Shown here one piece after another: positions 18,785-27,795 of a stretch of DNA of 64,000 nt (the first letter of the stretch is position 1; every line of letters starts with the position of its first letter). Under the pieces are notes generated by a model. It saw only the letters and a list, made by a program, of their open reading frames with translations, searched no databases and was not told the DNA's origin. This DNA comes from Planktothrix sp. FACHB-1365. Its GTDB lineage: Bacteria > Cyanobacteriota > Cyanobacteriia > Cyanobacteriales > Microcoleaceae. The position numbers were made by a program, and so were the translations under genes. The stretch spans positions 204,392-268,391 of the forward strand of contig NZ_JACJSC010000005.1 of NCBI RefSeq assembly GCF_014697575.1, written 5' to 3'.

Positions 18785-19170
18785 TGGAGCATATGGGAAT
18801 CGAACCCATGTCCAGAACAAGTATTTACTCCTTGCTCATTCACAGACTTAGCCTTTCTGATCCTCAAGGCGGGAACCCCTCATTATCCCGAAGGGTGGGA
18901 TGCACTGGTTAAATCTTAGCTAACTCTCAACCAGAGGAACGAAGTTAGAGCATCCGTTGGGGGTTGGTCTATTGTCCTTAACGGAGTCAAACGATAGACG
19001 CTCGAACCTACAAGAGGTGTTTAGGCAGCAACAGCGGCTGATTTACGAGCAAAAGGAACGATATTGTTCGCAGTTACATTTTGTTTGAGCCTGGATTTAC
19101 GAGAGGTGACTCACTCTCGGCCTGCATCACTTGGTAGCTTTCCTTACCCTGTCGAAACCAGTAATGCCCC
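18785..19170 (-). ncRNA. ssrA: Transfer-messenger RNA (tmRNA)
   Basis: This RNA rescues stalled ribosomes and tags incomplete proteins for degradation. Read on the minus strand, the 5' end GGGGCAT pairs with the 3' end ATGCTCC to form the acceptor stem, with TGGTTTCGACAGGGTAAGG downstream of the 5' arm and the T-arm GGGTTCGATTCCC near the 3' end. The reading frame near 19070 encodes the tag ANNIVPFARKSAAVAA and stops at TAA, typical of cyanobacteria. CCA is not encoded. It is a one-piece tmRNA of about 386 nt. Confidence 0.97.
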
Positions 19171-19346
19171 TTGCACTATTACTATACTAGACAATATTTT
19201 TGCGATCGTCAAGTTCTGGTTAAAAAATTTTCCGAGAAGCAGCACAGAAGCGATCGCAACTCTTACACTATGTATGGTCTAGTGATCTTTGCTAAATTGT
19301 AATAAATTTAAGGGAAATAACGCCTTGAAGCTAGGATATTTTCACC

Positions 19347-20078
19347 ATGTCTCAAACCTATGAAGTCTGGAAAACTGCTGAACTCTCTCAAGCCTTTTTA
19401 GAGGGAGTCCGAGGGGCAATTCCCTTAGCGGCGGAACAAATTGATATTTTATTAAGAATACTCAGAAAAGCTCAACCTCATCTCGATAGTTTTTTAGATT
19501 TAGGCTGTGGAGATGGAGTTTTAGGACGATCTATTTTAAGGGAATATCCTCATGCAAAAGGGGTGTTTTTAGATATTTCTGAAACAATGGTTCAAGTGGC
19601 ACAAGAGAAAGTGGATCAGTCTTCGGGAAATCTTACTTTTATTTTACAAGATTTTAGCCAAAAAGATTGGGTTAATCAACTTCAAAATCAGGCTCCCTTT
19701 GCTGCTATTATATCCGGGTTTTCAATTCACCATCAACCGGATGAACGTAAAAAAGAATTATATCAGGAAATTTTTGATTTACTCAAACCCGGAGGTATTT
19801 TCCTCAATTTAGAACATATTGCCTCAGCGACTCCTTGGGGTGAGCAGTTATTTGATGAATTATTCATAGATTCTTTATATGCCTATCATCAACAATTAGG
19901 CAATAATTTATCACGGGAAGAAGTCGATCAAAAATATTATAATCGATCAGATAAAACTGCCAATCTTTTAGCTTCTGTTGAATTGCAATGTGAGTGGTTA
20001 CGGGAGATGGAATATCAAAATGTAGATTGTTTTATGAAATTATTTGAAATCGCCTTATTTGGAGGAATAAAACCCTAA
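19347..20078 (+). CDS. Class I SAM-dependent methyltransferase
   Basis: A 243-residue protein with motif I FLDLGCGDGVLGRSI, motif II near GVFLDISETMV and the post-I region LKPGGIFLNLEHIA. It belongs to the small-molecule methyltransferase superfamily (methyltransf_25/11 type). Start ATG at 19347. Substrate is unknown. Nothing in the neighbourhood, a hypothetical START-like gene downstream and tmRNA upstream, points to a pathway. Confidence 0.85.
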   Translation: MSQTYEVWKTAELSQAFLEGVRGAIPLAAEQIDILLRILRKAQPHLDSFLDLGCGDGVLGRSILREYPHAKGVFLDISETMVQVAQEKVDQSSGNLTFILQDFSQKDWVNQLQNQAPFAAIISGFSIHHQPDERKKELYQEIFDLLKPGGIFLNLEHIASATPWGEQLFDELFIDSLYAYHQQLGNNLSREEVDQKYYNRSDKTANLLASVELQCEWLREMEYQNVDCFMKLFEIALFGGIKP

Positions 20079-20202
20079 CTCAGGTGGATGTCTTCTGGAA
20101 TATAGGGTGTAAAATAGTCTTAATTCCTAAAGTTTTCTGACTGATTTAGATTTGTTTCAAAAGTAAAGCCTATAATAGGAGAACTATTTTACTGGATTGA
20201 CT

Positions 20203-20727
20203 ATGAAACTTTCCTCTGATATCAAGATTCCTTTCCCCCGTCCCCTCGTCTTTAATACCTATCGAGATCGATTAATTGAGGTTGTTAATTTATTACCCCC
20301 TAAAAATGCTGTGAAGTTAGTTTCTCGTCGCGTTGAAGGAGATACGGTTTATACGGTTTATGATTGGGAATCATCAGAAGATGTTCCAGCGCTGTTTGAA
20401 GATATATTAAAATATGACAAACTGCGCTGGACAGAATCAGATACTTGGAATGGGCAGAATTTTACCTTAGATTGGCACATTAAAACCCAAGCTTTTACAG
20501 AAGCATTCCACTGTTCGGGTAAAAATACCTTTTTAGAAGATAAAAATTCTACCTTAATTCAAACGCGAGGAGAAATTGAACTAGACCCAGATAAACTAGA
20601 GGGAATTCCTGTATTTCTCAGAAGTCAATTAGCAAATGTATTTGAGGAAGTTCTAGGAAAGAAACTTGAACCCAATTTAATCGAGATGGGGAAAGGAGTA
20701 CAAAAATACTTAGAAAAACATAAATAA
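20203..20727 (+). CDS. Cyanobacterial SRPBCC-like protein, function unknown
   Basis: A 174-residue protein starting MKLSSDIKIPFPRPLVFNTY. The alternating strands and the opening 'IPFPRPLVFNTYRDR' resemble START/SRPBCC lipid-binding folds, in which an N-terminal strand leads into a helix-grip cavity. No catalytic motif is seen. Start ATG (20203) is preferred over an in-frame TTG six bases earlier. Confidence 0.6.
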   Translation: MKLSSDIKIPFPRPLVFNTYRDRLIEVVNLLPPKNAVKLVSRRVEGDTVYTVYDWESSEDVPALFEDILKYDKLRWTESDTWNGQNFTLDWHIKTQAFTEAFHCSGKNTFLEDKNSTLIQTRGEIELDPDKLEGIPVFLRSQLANVFEEVLGKKLEPNLIEMGKGVQKYLEKHK

Positions 20728-20917
20728 ATTTTACTTTCTCCAGAAGTTATTCAGTTCTGAGGGTTGGGGGATGGTTTCGACCTGGGAGACTAAACTGTCA
20801 TTCAGGAAACTGTCACCCTAGCCATAAATTGGGCTACACCTGCTATGATCAGTTGGCTACTAATTGTAATTTCTGAAAACGGATAGGTTGTTGTTTTTTA
20901 CAAATTCTAAACCTTCA

Positions 20918-22312
20918 ATGGCAAAATTGGCTTCTTCCAAGATTGAATTGCAAAATCGTCAAAGGGTACTGCTTCAGGTTCAAAAAGAAGTAAAGCAGTA
21001 TCGGTTACAGTCGTTACATCGCGCCGTTTTAACGCATTTAGCACAGGAAACTCCCCCCTTAAAAATGCGACGAATTTGGGATGTGGAGTTAAAAGTTAGC
21101 CATCATCCCAGTGTTCGTTTAACACCGGATACGGGAATTATTCAAATTTTTGATCGCTTGAATGGGAGATTATTAATTTTAGGTGCTCCGGGCTCAGGAA
21201 AAACAACAACGTTAATCGGATTAACTAAAGTATTGGTTAGTCGCGCGGAAAGGGATACGGAAGAACCTATTCCGGTTTTACTAAATTTATTAACCTGGAA
21301 AAATCCACAACAAACTCTCGCGGATTGGATTTTAGAACAACTTCATCTGAAGTATGGGATTGCTATTAATCAGGGTGAAAATTGGATGCAGCAACTAAAA
21401 ATTTTACCCTTATTAGATGGATTAGATGAACTTCCTTTCGCAAAACAAGTTCAATGTATTCAAGAGATTAATCAACTGTTAAATGGAGAGATCGCACCGT
21501 TACATTTAGTCGTTTGTGCCAATGTTTTAAGTTATCAAAAACTTCCAGAACGCTTAGTTCTCAATGGTGCAATTTTTTTACGTCCTTTAACCTCTCTCCA
21601 AATTCAAGATTATCTGATTAATTCTCGTAGTCGAGAATTGTGGCAAAATATTGAAACCGATGAACCGTTATTAAAGTTAGCAAAAGTTCCGTTATATTTA
21701 ACTATGATGACGTTAGCTTATGAAGAAATTTTAATGATGTCTTGGAAACATCTAAATTCTTTTGAAGAACAACGTCAGTATTTATTTAATGCTTATATTC
21801 GTCGTCAACTGCATCAAGATATTTATAAATCAGAATATCCTCCAGGAAAAGCCCCGAAATCTGAGAGTTTTAGACGGTGGTTAGGATGGTTAGCAACTCA
21901 TCTTAAAACCGATGAAGCCACAGAATTTTGTGTTAAAAAAATCCCGATCCATTGGTTAAATGATGAAGGACAAAAGCAACGTTATAAATTAACTTTAAAG
22001 ATAATTTTAGGGTTAATCTGGGTGATGATTTTGCTGATTATATTAGCTGGAGTTATCTTACGTCAAACTCCACTATTAATTATGGGAATGGGTCTAGGAT
22101 TATTGTTTGCAATTTTATTAGAAACATCAGGTTTAAAGGAAACAATAGAACAGTTTGCTATTCGATGGGTTTTGTGGAAAGATGGGAATATTCCTTGGAA
22201 TTATCAACGGTTTTTGAAAGATTGCAGTCGTAAATTATTGTTACATAAAATAGGCGATCGCTATCGTTTTATTCACCGTTTATTACAGGAACATTTTGCA
22301 AATAAAATTTAA
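20918..22312 (+). CDS. Membrane-anchored NACHT-type NTPase
   Basis: A 464-residue STAND-type NTPase. Walker A is GAPGSGKTTTLIGL and Walker B is LPLLDGLDELP, with a following cyanobacterial NACHT-like helical region (LTMMTLAYEEILMMSWKHL). The C-terminal third has two hydrophobic stretches (LKIILGLIWVMILLIILAGV and LLIMGMGLGLLFAIL) and ends with a short helical tail containing RFIHRLLQEHF. No leucine-rich, TPR or WD sensor repeats or effector domain follow. NACHT proteins act as switches in immunity or signalling in bacteria. This copy is cut down or specialised. A CRISPR array follows 350 bp later. Confidence 0.8.
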   Translation: MAKLASSKIELQNRQRVLLQVQKEVKQYRLQSLHRAVLTHLAQETPPLKMRRIWDVELKVSHHPSVRLTPDTGIIQIFDRLNGRLLILGAPGSGKTTTLIGLTKVLVSRAERDTEEPIPVLLNLLTWKNPQQTLADWILEQLHLKYGIAINQGENWMQQLKILPLLDGLDELPFAKQVQCIQEINQLLNGEIAPLHLVVCANVLSYQKLPERLVLNGAIFLRPLTSLQIQDYLINSRSRELWQNIETDEPLLKLAKVPLYLTMMTLAYEEILMMSWKHLNSFEEQRQYLFNAYIRRQLHQDIYKSEYPPGKAPKSESFRRWLGWLATHLKTDEATEFCVKKIPIHWLNDEGQKQRYKLTLKIILGLIWVMILLIILAGVILRQTPLLIMGMGLGLLFAILLETSGLKETIEQFAIRWVLWKDGNIPWNYQRFLKDCSRKLLLHKIGDRYRFIHRLLQEHFANKI

Positions 22313-22432
22313 GAGTTAAACTAGAATAATTGAAGTCTTTGTTATGTTGAGTGAAATGAAGCATCTCAGAAAGTGTTTATTGTTGACGCAGACTTCAATA
22401 CCTTGGACAATCCATATCATAGAAAATTAATC

Positions 22433-22461
22433 TTGACAAGAGGTTCTATTTGGTTTACTAT
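22433..22461 (+). promoter_or_regulatory. Sigma70-type promoter in the CRISPR leader
   Basis: TTGACA (22433-22438), a 17-bp spacer and TACTAT (22456-22461) make a near-consensus promoter about 205 bp before the first CRISPR repeat. It points toward the array. Transcription would start at about 22468, inside the leader inverted repeat. Confidence 0.6.
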
Positions 22462-22463
22462 AG

Positions 22464-22511
22464 TTTTCGTGAATCGAAGCGGGAGTCAAAAACTGGGGGG
22501 ATTCACGAAAA
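22464..22511. repeat. 12-bp perfect inverted repeat in the CRISPR leader
   Basis: TTTTCGTGAATC (22464-22475) and GATTCACGAAAA (22500-22511) are exact inverted copies 24 bp apart. A further GTTCACGAAAA occurs at about 22612, 50 bp before the first repeat. The motif may be a leader element recognised during spacer acquisition or by a regulator. Confidence 0.6.
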
Positions 22512-22665
22512 ACGCCAGAACCTCGACAATTAAATAGTTTTTATTGTTGAGTTAGGTTAATTATTGCCAATCTCTTGCAATAATGAAGGCTGAAATGAGG
22601 CTAAAAATGAGGTTCACGAAAAGTGGCTTCAAAATGCCTACTCTATCCCAGTTTCAGGGGACAGT

Positions 22666-24045
22666 CTTTCAACTAATAGAATCCCGTTCGCGGGACTGAA
22701 ACAAGCAGGAAGCCAAGCAATAATACAAGAAATTGCTTTACTTTCAACTAATAGAATCCCGTTCGCGGGACTGAAACAAGAAAATAGTCAATGAATCTGC
22801 TTTTTGAGGGGATACTTTCAACTAATAGAATCCCGTTCGCGGGACTGAAACTGAAGATTAAGGAACTATTAGAGCGTTACAATCTTAACTTTCAACTAAT
22901 AGAATCCCGTTCGCGGGACTGAAACACTTATACAATATTTGCAACTGAGTCTGAAATGTCAAAGTGCGCTTTCAACTAATAGAATCCCGTTCGCGGGACT
23001 GAAACATAACTTTTTTCGCATTTCTAACTAATTTCTTGTGTTCACTTTCAACTAATAGAATCCCGTTCGCGGGACTGAAACACAGTTTTAGGTAATCCTC
23101 CTAACTTCTGTGCTAATTCGTGCTTTCAACTAATAGAATCCCGTTCGCGGGACTGAAACAACCGCCAGTTAACTTATTAACTCCCCTAGAACAACTTTCA
23201 ACTAATAGAATCCCGTTCGCGGGACTGAAACCTGGCGATCTCCTTCGCCGCACAAGTTTTCCCGCTTTCTTTCAACTAATAGAATCCCGTTCGCGGGACT
23301 GAAACGATTTTGAGTCTTCTTCCTCGGTGAAGGAAGCGGGTTTGCTTTCAACTAATAGAATCCCGTTCGCGGGACTGAAACGCAAAAATAGCCCCAAGAA
23401 AGAAGCAAGTTAACTGCTTCTTTCAACTAATAGAATCCCGTTCGCGGGACTGAAACACAAAAACACCACCGGGAAACTGTTACATTCACACCTTTCAACT
23501 AATAGAATCCCGTTCGCGGGACTGAAACATCCCTTAAAACTTGTATATTCTGATTTATACCCATATTTACTTTCAACTAATAGAATCCCGTTCGCGGGAC
23601 TGAAACATCTTTCATCTGTTACAATGTCCTCAAGTGTTAGGTTCTTTCAACTAATAGAATCCCGTTCGCGGGACTGAAACTTACCCGCAATAAAACTGAT
23701 AGTCTGGTGATCTTTTTCTTTCAACTAATAGAATCCCGTTCGCGGGACTGAAACTTGATTTAAAAGTCATTAAACCAGATGACAAAACCGCCTTTCAACT
23801 AATAGAATCCCGTTCGCGGGACTGAAACTAAACAAAAGCGGGCTTTCCCCAGGATATTCGATACTTTCAACTAATAGAATCCCGTTCGCGGGACTGAAAC
23901 GTTAAAACATCCAATAAACCATCATGATTTCTATTAGCTTTCAACTAATAGAATCCCGTTCGCGGGACTGAAGCAACCCGCTACAAGATAGCCCTGAAGG
24001 GCTTACTACGTTTCTACTAATAGAATCCATTCGCGGGACTGAAAC
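22666..24045 (+). CRISPR. CRISPR array, 18 near-identical 37-bp repeats plus one degenerate repeat
   Basis: The 37-bp repeat begins CTTTCAACTAATAGAATCCC and ends GTTCGCGGGACTGAAAC. Repeats start at 22666, 22741, 22815, 22889, 22969, 23045, 23123, 23195, 23269, 23345, 23420, 23492, 23570, 23644, 23718, 23792, 23864 and 23938. The last of these ends GAAGC in place of GAAAC, and a worn 36-bp copy lies at 24010-24045. Spacers are 35-43 bp and all differ. Within the repeat TCCCG-TTCG-CGGGA makes a stable hairpin, leaving CTGAAAC as the 3' handle. The GAAAC end, decay at the right end and an AT-rich leader on the left set the direction as plus. No cas genes are within the window, so the array depends on a distant locus. 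Repeat form suggests type I-D or III usage, which is an inference. Confidence 0.97.
23990..24010 (+). repeat. Dispersed 21-bp palindromic repeat inside the last CRISPR spacer
   Basis: AGCCCTGAAGGGCTTACTACG, the same element as at 12094 and 36539, fills most of the last spacer and abuts the degenerate final repeat. It looks like a genomic repeat that landed in the old end of the array. Confidence 0.75.
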
Positions 24046-24064
24046 CCTACTTGTTGTTTATTGA

Positions 24065-24457
24065 TTACTGGTTTAAATATCGTTCAATTAACACAATCGC
24101 AACAATATCATCAATGGGACGGGGTGGGGTTCGCATTCCTTTAGGAATTAAACGAGTTAACCCTTTAGGGGGATAAAGTTGCCAATAGCGATCGCGCGCT
24201 TCTAAGGTAGAATATCGTTCATTAACTTGAATAATAGATAGAGATTTTGGCAAAATTTCAGTTAGTTTTTGTTTCCATAGTTTTGAGGTGGTTTGATCCC
24301 CCATGACTACCGTTTCAATCGTAAATTGTTGACAGAGAGATTGAATTATTGTAGGAACATCCGATGCTAAAATTACCTGATGATAATATAATTGGGAATC
24401 TTCACCCATCACGGCAATTCCACACTTTTCTCGACCGGGATCAAAACCTAAAATCAT
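24065..24457 (-). CDS. YqgF/RuvC-like nuclease (RNase H fold)
   Basis: A 130-residue RNase H-fold protein that starts MILGFDPGREKCGIAVMG, the first catalytic Asp motif of RuvC/YqgF proteins. The final acidic motif is PIDDIVAIVLIERYL. YqgF family members process the 5' end of pre-16S rRNA or are annotated as putative Holliday junction resolvases. Its first 17 bp overlap the 3' end of the DUF3084 gene, so both are translated from one transcript. The divergent sequence makes its exact role uncertain. Confidence 0.75.
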   Translation of the reverse strand: MILGFDPGREKCGIAVMGEDSQLYYHQVILASDVPTIIQSLCQQFTIETVVMGDQTTSKLWKQKLTEILPKSLSIIQVNERYSTLEARDRYWQLYPPKGLTRLIPKGMRTPPRPIDDIVAIVLIERYLNQ

Positions 24458-26057
24458 GGGATTGTTTATCCTGTTGAATAGAATAAGATTGAGAGGTAGA
24501 ATTTTCTAATTTATTCGGCTCTGGATTGAATGGATTGGGAAATTGAGGGATATCATTCAAGGGTTTCTGTTGTCGGGTACTAAAGATCACTTCTCCATTA
24601 CGACGGGCTAATAAATCCAGTCGTAACGGCCCTATTGTATAGGCATCTTCCGCAGCAACAGCTTGAATTTCTAGGGGTTGATTATGCTCTTGCAATTGTT
24701 GAAAAAAACGAATTAATGTATCCATTCTATCATTCCCAATTTGCACTGTTCCATCAACAACCCCAACAAAACGCGCCCGAAAACTAGAAGCATCTAATAG
24801 TTGTTGCAGTTGTTTTCGTAATTGCTCATTAGATAAAGTGGAGGGATTAAAGGTTGTACCCGCAATAATTTCTCCTGTTGTAAATAATAAGCGATTGGGT
24901 TCAGCTTTTGTAAAAACCGCTACTTTTGTTTCACCCACTAAAAAGTTCGCTGCGGAAATGATTTGTACCACATAATCCCGACCATCATCAATTTGATCCA
25001 TTAACTCTTCAACTTCGGCTTTGGTAATTTGAATAACTTGGGCTTGATTGGCTTTAGTATTTCCTAATTGCACCACCTCAATAGCATTATCATTGGCTTT
25101 TTGTAAAAGGGTATTAATTGCTTGTAGAGCCGTTTTAGGGTCAGTAATATGCACTAATCCACTGGCTAAAACTTCTCCTCTTTCTAAGACAACACTCCCT
25201 TCTCGTAAAAGTTGAAAATCTCGTTCAACCAGTTCAACTTGATTAGCTAAAATTTGTTTTTGCTGTTCTAATTTTTCCTGTTCTATCTCTAGTTCTTGAA
25301 GTCGAGATTCCCGTTTAGCAATAATTTTATCCTGTTCTGTAATCCGTTTTTCCTGTTGCTCAATTTCTTGATCTTGCTGTTTCATTTCTTGAGCGCGTTT
25401 AGCAATTTCTCGATCACGAGTTTTAATCTGAGCTTTAACTTGTTCTCGTTGTTGAATCAGATTTTGACGTTCCGTTCTGAGTTGGGAAATTTCTGCTTGT
25501 AAACTTTGTTTTTGTTGAAAGACCTGCTGAAGACGATTTTCGGTTCGCGCCAATTCGTCTTCCATTGCGGTTTTTTCCGATTGAATTCCTTGCAATTGTT
25601 TTTGAAGCTCTGTCAACCGACTTTGAGTTTTTTGTAATTCTTCTGCTGTTTGAAAGGCTTGTGATTGGGCCGTTTGTAGCGATTGATTAATCGCATTTAA
25701 CTGATCCATTGCGGTTTTGAGTTCAACTCTGGCTTTGGCTAAATCCGTTTCTACTCGTTTTCTTTCATCTTCAGCACGAGTTAAATCTTTACGAGCATCA
25801 TTGAGTCGAGTTTGAATTTTATCAATTTGAAAAACACCCCGACGCAGGGGTTTACTAGAAGCAAATAAAATCCCTAATGTCAATGCGGAAAGGACACTAC
25901 CCGTTACAATAGTAACAACCATAGCAGTGTTGCGGGGGCGTAGATTGAATAAACTCAGCCTGGCCTTTCCAACTTTCGTTCCAAGGCGATCGCTGACAGT
26001 GGCAATCACGCCTCCCAAAACTAAGATAGATATAACCAGGATAATTCCTGCGGTCAT
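24441..26057 (-). CDS. DUF3084 family membrane coiled-coil protein
   Basis: A 538-residue protein with two N-terminal membrane segments (about 1-18 and 46-68), a long coiled coil (about residues 80-290, rich in Gln, Glu and Lys) and a C-terminal globular domain containing VLASGLVHI and GRDYVVQIISAANF. This is the layout of DUF3084 proteins, which are widespread in cyanobacteria with no known function. It overlaps the YqgF-like gene downstream. The coiled coil suggests a structural or scaffolding role at the cytoplasmic membrane, which is an inference. Confidence 0.85.
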   Translation of the reverse strand: MTAGIILVISILVLGGVIATVSDRLGTKVGKARLSLFNLRPRNTAMVVTIVTGSVLSALTLGILFASSKPLRRGVFQIDKIQTRLNDARKDLTRAEDERKRVETDLAKARVELKTAMDQLNAINQSLQTAQSQAFQTAEELQKTQSRLTELQKQLQGIQSEKTAMEDELARTENRLQQVFQQKQSLQAEISQLRTERQNLIQQREQVKAQIKTRDREIAKRAQEMKQQDQEIEQQEKRITEQDKIIAKRESRLQELEIEQEKLEQQKQILANQVELVERDFQLLREGSVVLERGEVLASGLVHITDPKTALQAINTLLQKANDNAIEVVQLGNTKANQAQVIQITKAEVEELMDQIDDGRDYVVQIISAANFLVGETKVAVFTKAEPNRLLFTTGEIIAGTTFNPSTLSNEQLRKQLQQLLDASSFRARFVGVVDGTVQIGNDRMDTLIRFFQQLQEHNQPLEIQAVAAEDAYTIGPLRLDLLARRNGEVIFSTRQQKPLNDIPQFPNPFNPEPNKLENSTSQSYSIQQDKQSHDFRF

Positions 26058-26173
26058 ACCAAAAATTTAACACTGTAGTTTAAACGGATTCGACCTCTTT
26101 TAAGGGTAAGTGTTTCCTTTAACAATTCAACTGAATTTTCTTTCGTTGGGTTTGGAAATATGCGCCCCATTAA

Positions 26174-26839
26174 CTAGGTGAACTGCTGACTCAAGGTAAC
26201 GGGATTATGAACGGTGATCTTTTTCTTATGAATCGAGATCATGTTTTTTTGTCGCAAATCTCCTAATAAACGGGTAACAGTTACTCGCGTTGAACCAATG
26301 GCTTCTGCGATCGCTTGATGGGATAACTTTAGGTCAATGCGAATCCCATCTTTACCAGGGACACCAAAATCTCGACAAAGAATCAGAAGAAAGCTGACTA
26401 ATCTTGATCCCATATCTCGATGGGCTAAGGTTTCAATCATCATCTCTGTTTGTAAAATCCGAGACGATAACCCTCGCAACAACACCATTGAGAGTTCGGG
26501 ATCACTTTTGAGTGCTTTCTCAACTTGTTCAATGGGAACCGAGAGCAGTTCGACAGGGGTAAAGGCGACGGCGTGGTAAAACCGATCTGACCGATGACCT
26601 GTAATTAAAGATAAAACACCAAATACACTATTTTCTCGAAGTAAAGCAACAGTAATCTCTTCTCCAGCTTCATAGACTCTGGACAGTTTTACCGCACCTT
26701 TGATCAGAACATAGACGCGCTCCGCCGGATCGCCGGGAAAGAAGATCGTCTTACCCCGTTCAAAGCTTTCCACGACGGGAGGGAATGCCCCTCCGCCGAT
26801 GCTGCGGAACACTTCTGCTAACGGTCTATCATACGTCAC
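26174..26839 (-). CDS. ntcA: Global nitrogen regulator NtcA
   Basis: A CRP-family transcription factor (221 residues) that senses 2-oxoglutarate and controls nitrogen genes. The cyclic-nucleotide-binding fold includes [20 protein letters not shown], and the C-terminal helix-turn-helix has [20 protein letters not shown]. The protein closely matches NtcA of other cyanobacteria along its whole length. The start is a GTG that reads [11 protein letters not shown], aligning with the usual VTQDKALANVF. An NtcA box GTA-N8-TAC lies 40 bp upstream, so it is probably autoregulated. Confidence 0.97.
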   Translation of the reverse strand: MTYDRPLAEVFRSIGGGAFPPVVESFERGKTIFFPGDPAERVYVLIKGAVKLSRVYEAGEEITVALLRENSVFGVLSLITGHRSDRFYHAVAFTPVELLSVPIEQVEKALKSDPELSMVLLRGLSSRILQTEMMIETLAHRDMGSRLVSFLLILCRDFGVPGKDGIRIDLKLSHQAIAEAIGSTRVTVTRLLGDLRQKNMISIHKKKITVHNPVTLSQQFT

Positions 26840-26878
26840 GACCCGATCCCTTGCACTAACAATGCCCTAATTTATTCC

Positions 26879-26892
26879 GTATTTCAGTTTAC
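26879..26892 (-). promoter_or_regulatory. NtcA-binding box upstream of ntcA
   Basis: On the minus strand the site reads GTAAACTGAAATAC, a perfect GTA-N8-TAC. It is 40 bp before the ntcA start, with TTAGTG about 19-20 bp farther on as a weak -10. This fits an NtcA-activated promoter and points to autoregulation. Confidence 0.7.
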
Positions 26893-27016
26893 GCTAATTG
26901 CATCATCGGTCAATTAAACAGACCAATGATTGTCCTCTGGTGCGCTTCACCCCTAGGGGGGATAGGCAAATCAATCCCTTTGAGAAGGATACCAATTGCA
27001 TATAGAATAGTCTATT

Positions 27017-27793
27017 ATGCTGAATTTGAACGGAAAAAACGCACTTGTTACTGGCATTGCCAACAATCGCTCAATTGCGTGGGGCATTGCCCAACAGCTT
27101 CATGAAGCTGGAGCTAATCTCGGAGTGACCTACCTTCCTGACGATAAAGGTCGTTTTGAAAAGAAGGTCAAAGAGTTGGTTGACCCCCTCAACCCTAGTT
27201 TGTTTTTGCCCTGTGATGTCCAGAACGATGCTCAAATTGAGGAGCTTTTTACTACCATCCGCGACCAGTGGGGGCGGATCGATATCCTCATTCATTGTCT
27301 GGCCTTTGCAGGAAAAGAGGAACTCTCAGGGGACTTTAGCAATGTATCCCGTGCCGGATTTACCCGCGCGTTAGATATTAGTGCTTACTCATTAGTACAA
27401 CTGAGTGCTGCTGCTAAACCTTTAATGACACAGGGTGGTAGTATTGTCACCCTAACATATCTGGGCGGTGTGCGGGTAATTCCCAATTACAACGTCATGG
27501 GTATTGCTAAAGCAGCCTTGGAAATGAATGTTCGTTATTTGGCGGCGGAGTTAGGGCCATCGGGCATTCGGGTGAATGGCATTTCCGCAGGCCCGATTCG
27601 GACTTTAGCCTCTTCAGCCGTGGGTGGCATTTTAGACATGATTCACCACGTTGAAGAAATTGCTCCCCTAAAACGGACTGTTACCCAAACGGAAGTTGGT
27701 AACGCGGCGGCTTTCCTCTGTAGTGATTTATCCAGTGGCATTACGGGCCAAATTCTGTATGTCGATTCGGGTTATTGCATCATGGGAATGTAA
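27017..27793 (+). CDS. fabI: Enoyl-[acyl-carrier-protein] reductase (NADH) FabI
   Basis: This short-chain dehydrogenase catalyses the last reduction step in fatty acid elongation. The 258 residues begin MLNLNGKNALVTGIANNRSI (the modified nucleotide-binding motif) and carry the catalytic Tyr/Lys pair in NYNVMGIAKAALEMNVRYLA and the substrate loop ISAGPIRTLAS. Length and motifs fit FabI throughout. The gene is followed by clustered short repeats and then hisB. Confidence 0.97.
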   Translation: MLNLNGKNALVTGIANNRSIAWGIAQQLHEAGANLGVTYLPDDKGRFEKKVKELVDPLNPSLFLPCDVQNDAQIEELFTTIRDQWGRIDILIHCLAFAGKEELSGDFSNVSRAGFTRALDISAYSLVQLSAAAKPLMTQGGSIVTLTYLGGVRVIPNYNVMGIAKAALEMNVRYLAAELGPSGIRVNGISAGPIRTLASSAVGGILDMIHHVEEIAPLKRTVTQTEVGNAAAFLCSDLSSGITGQILYVDSGYCIMGM

Positions 27794-27795
27794 TC

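Noticed and set aside
19064..19282. Frame opposite the tmRNA 5' end
   Set aside because: It lies antisense to the tmRNA and its upstream region, and has no family resemblance.
22320..22665. Possible small gene in the CRISPR leader
   Set aside because: No frame longer than a few codons with a ribosome site, and the sequence has promoter and dyad features.
23120..23302. Frame running through CRISPR repeats and spacers
   Set aside because: It is only the repeat sequence read in one frame. No conserved protein features.
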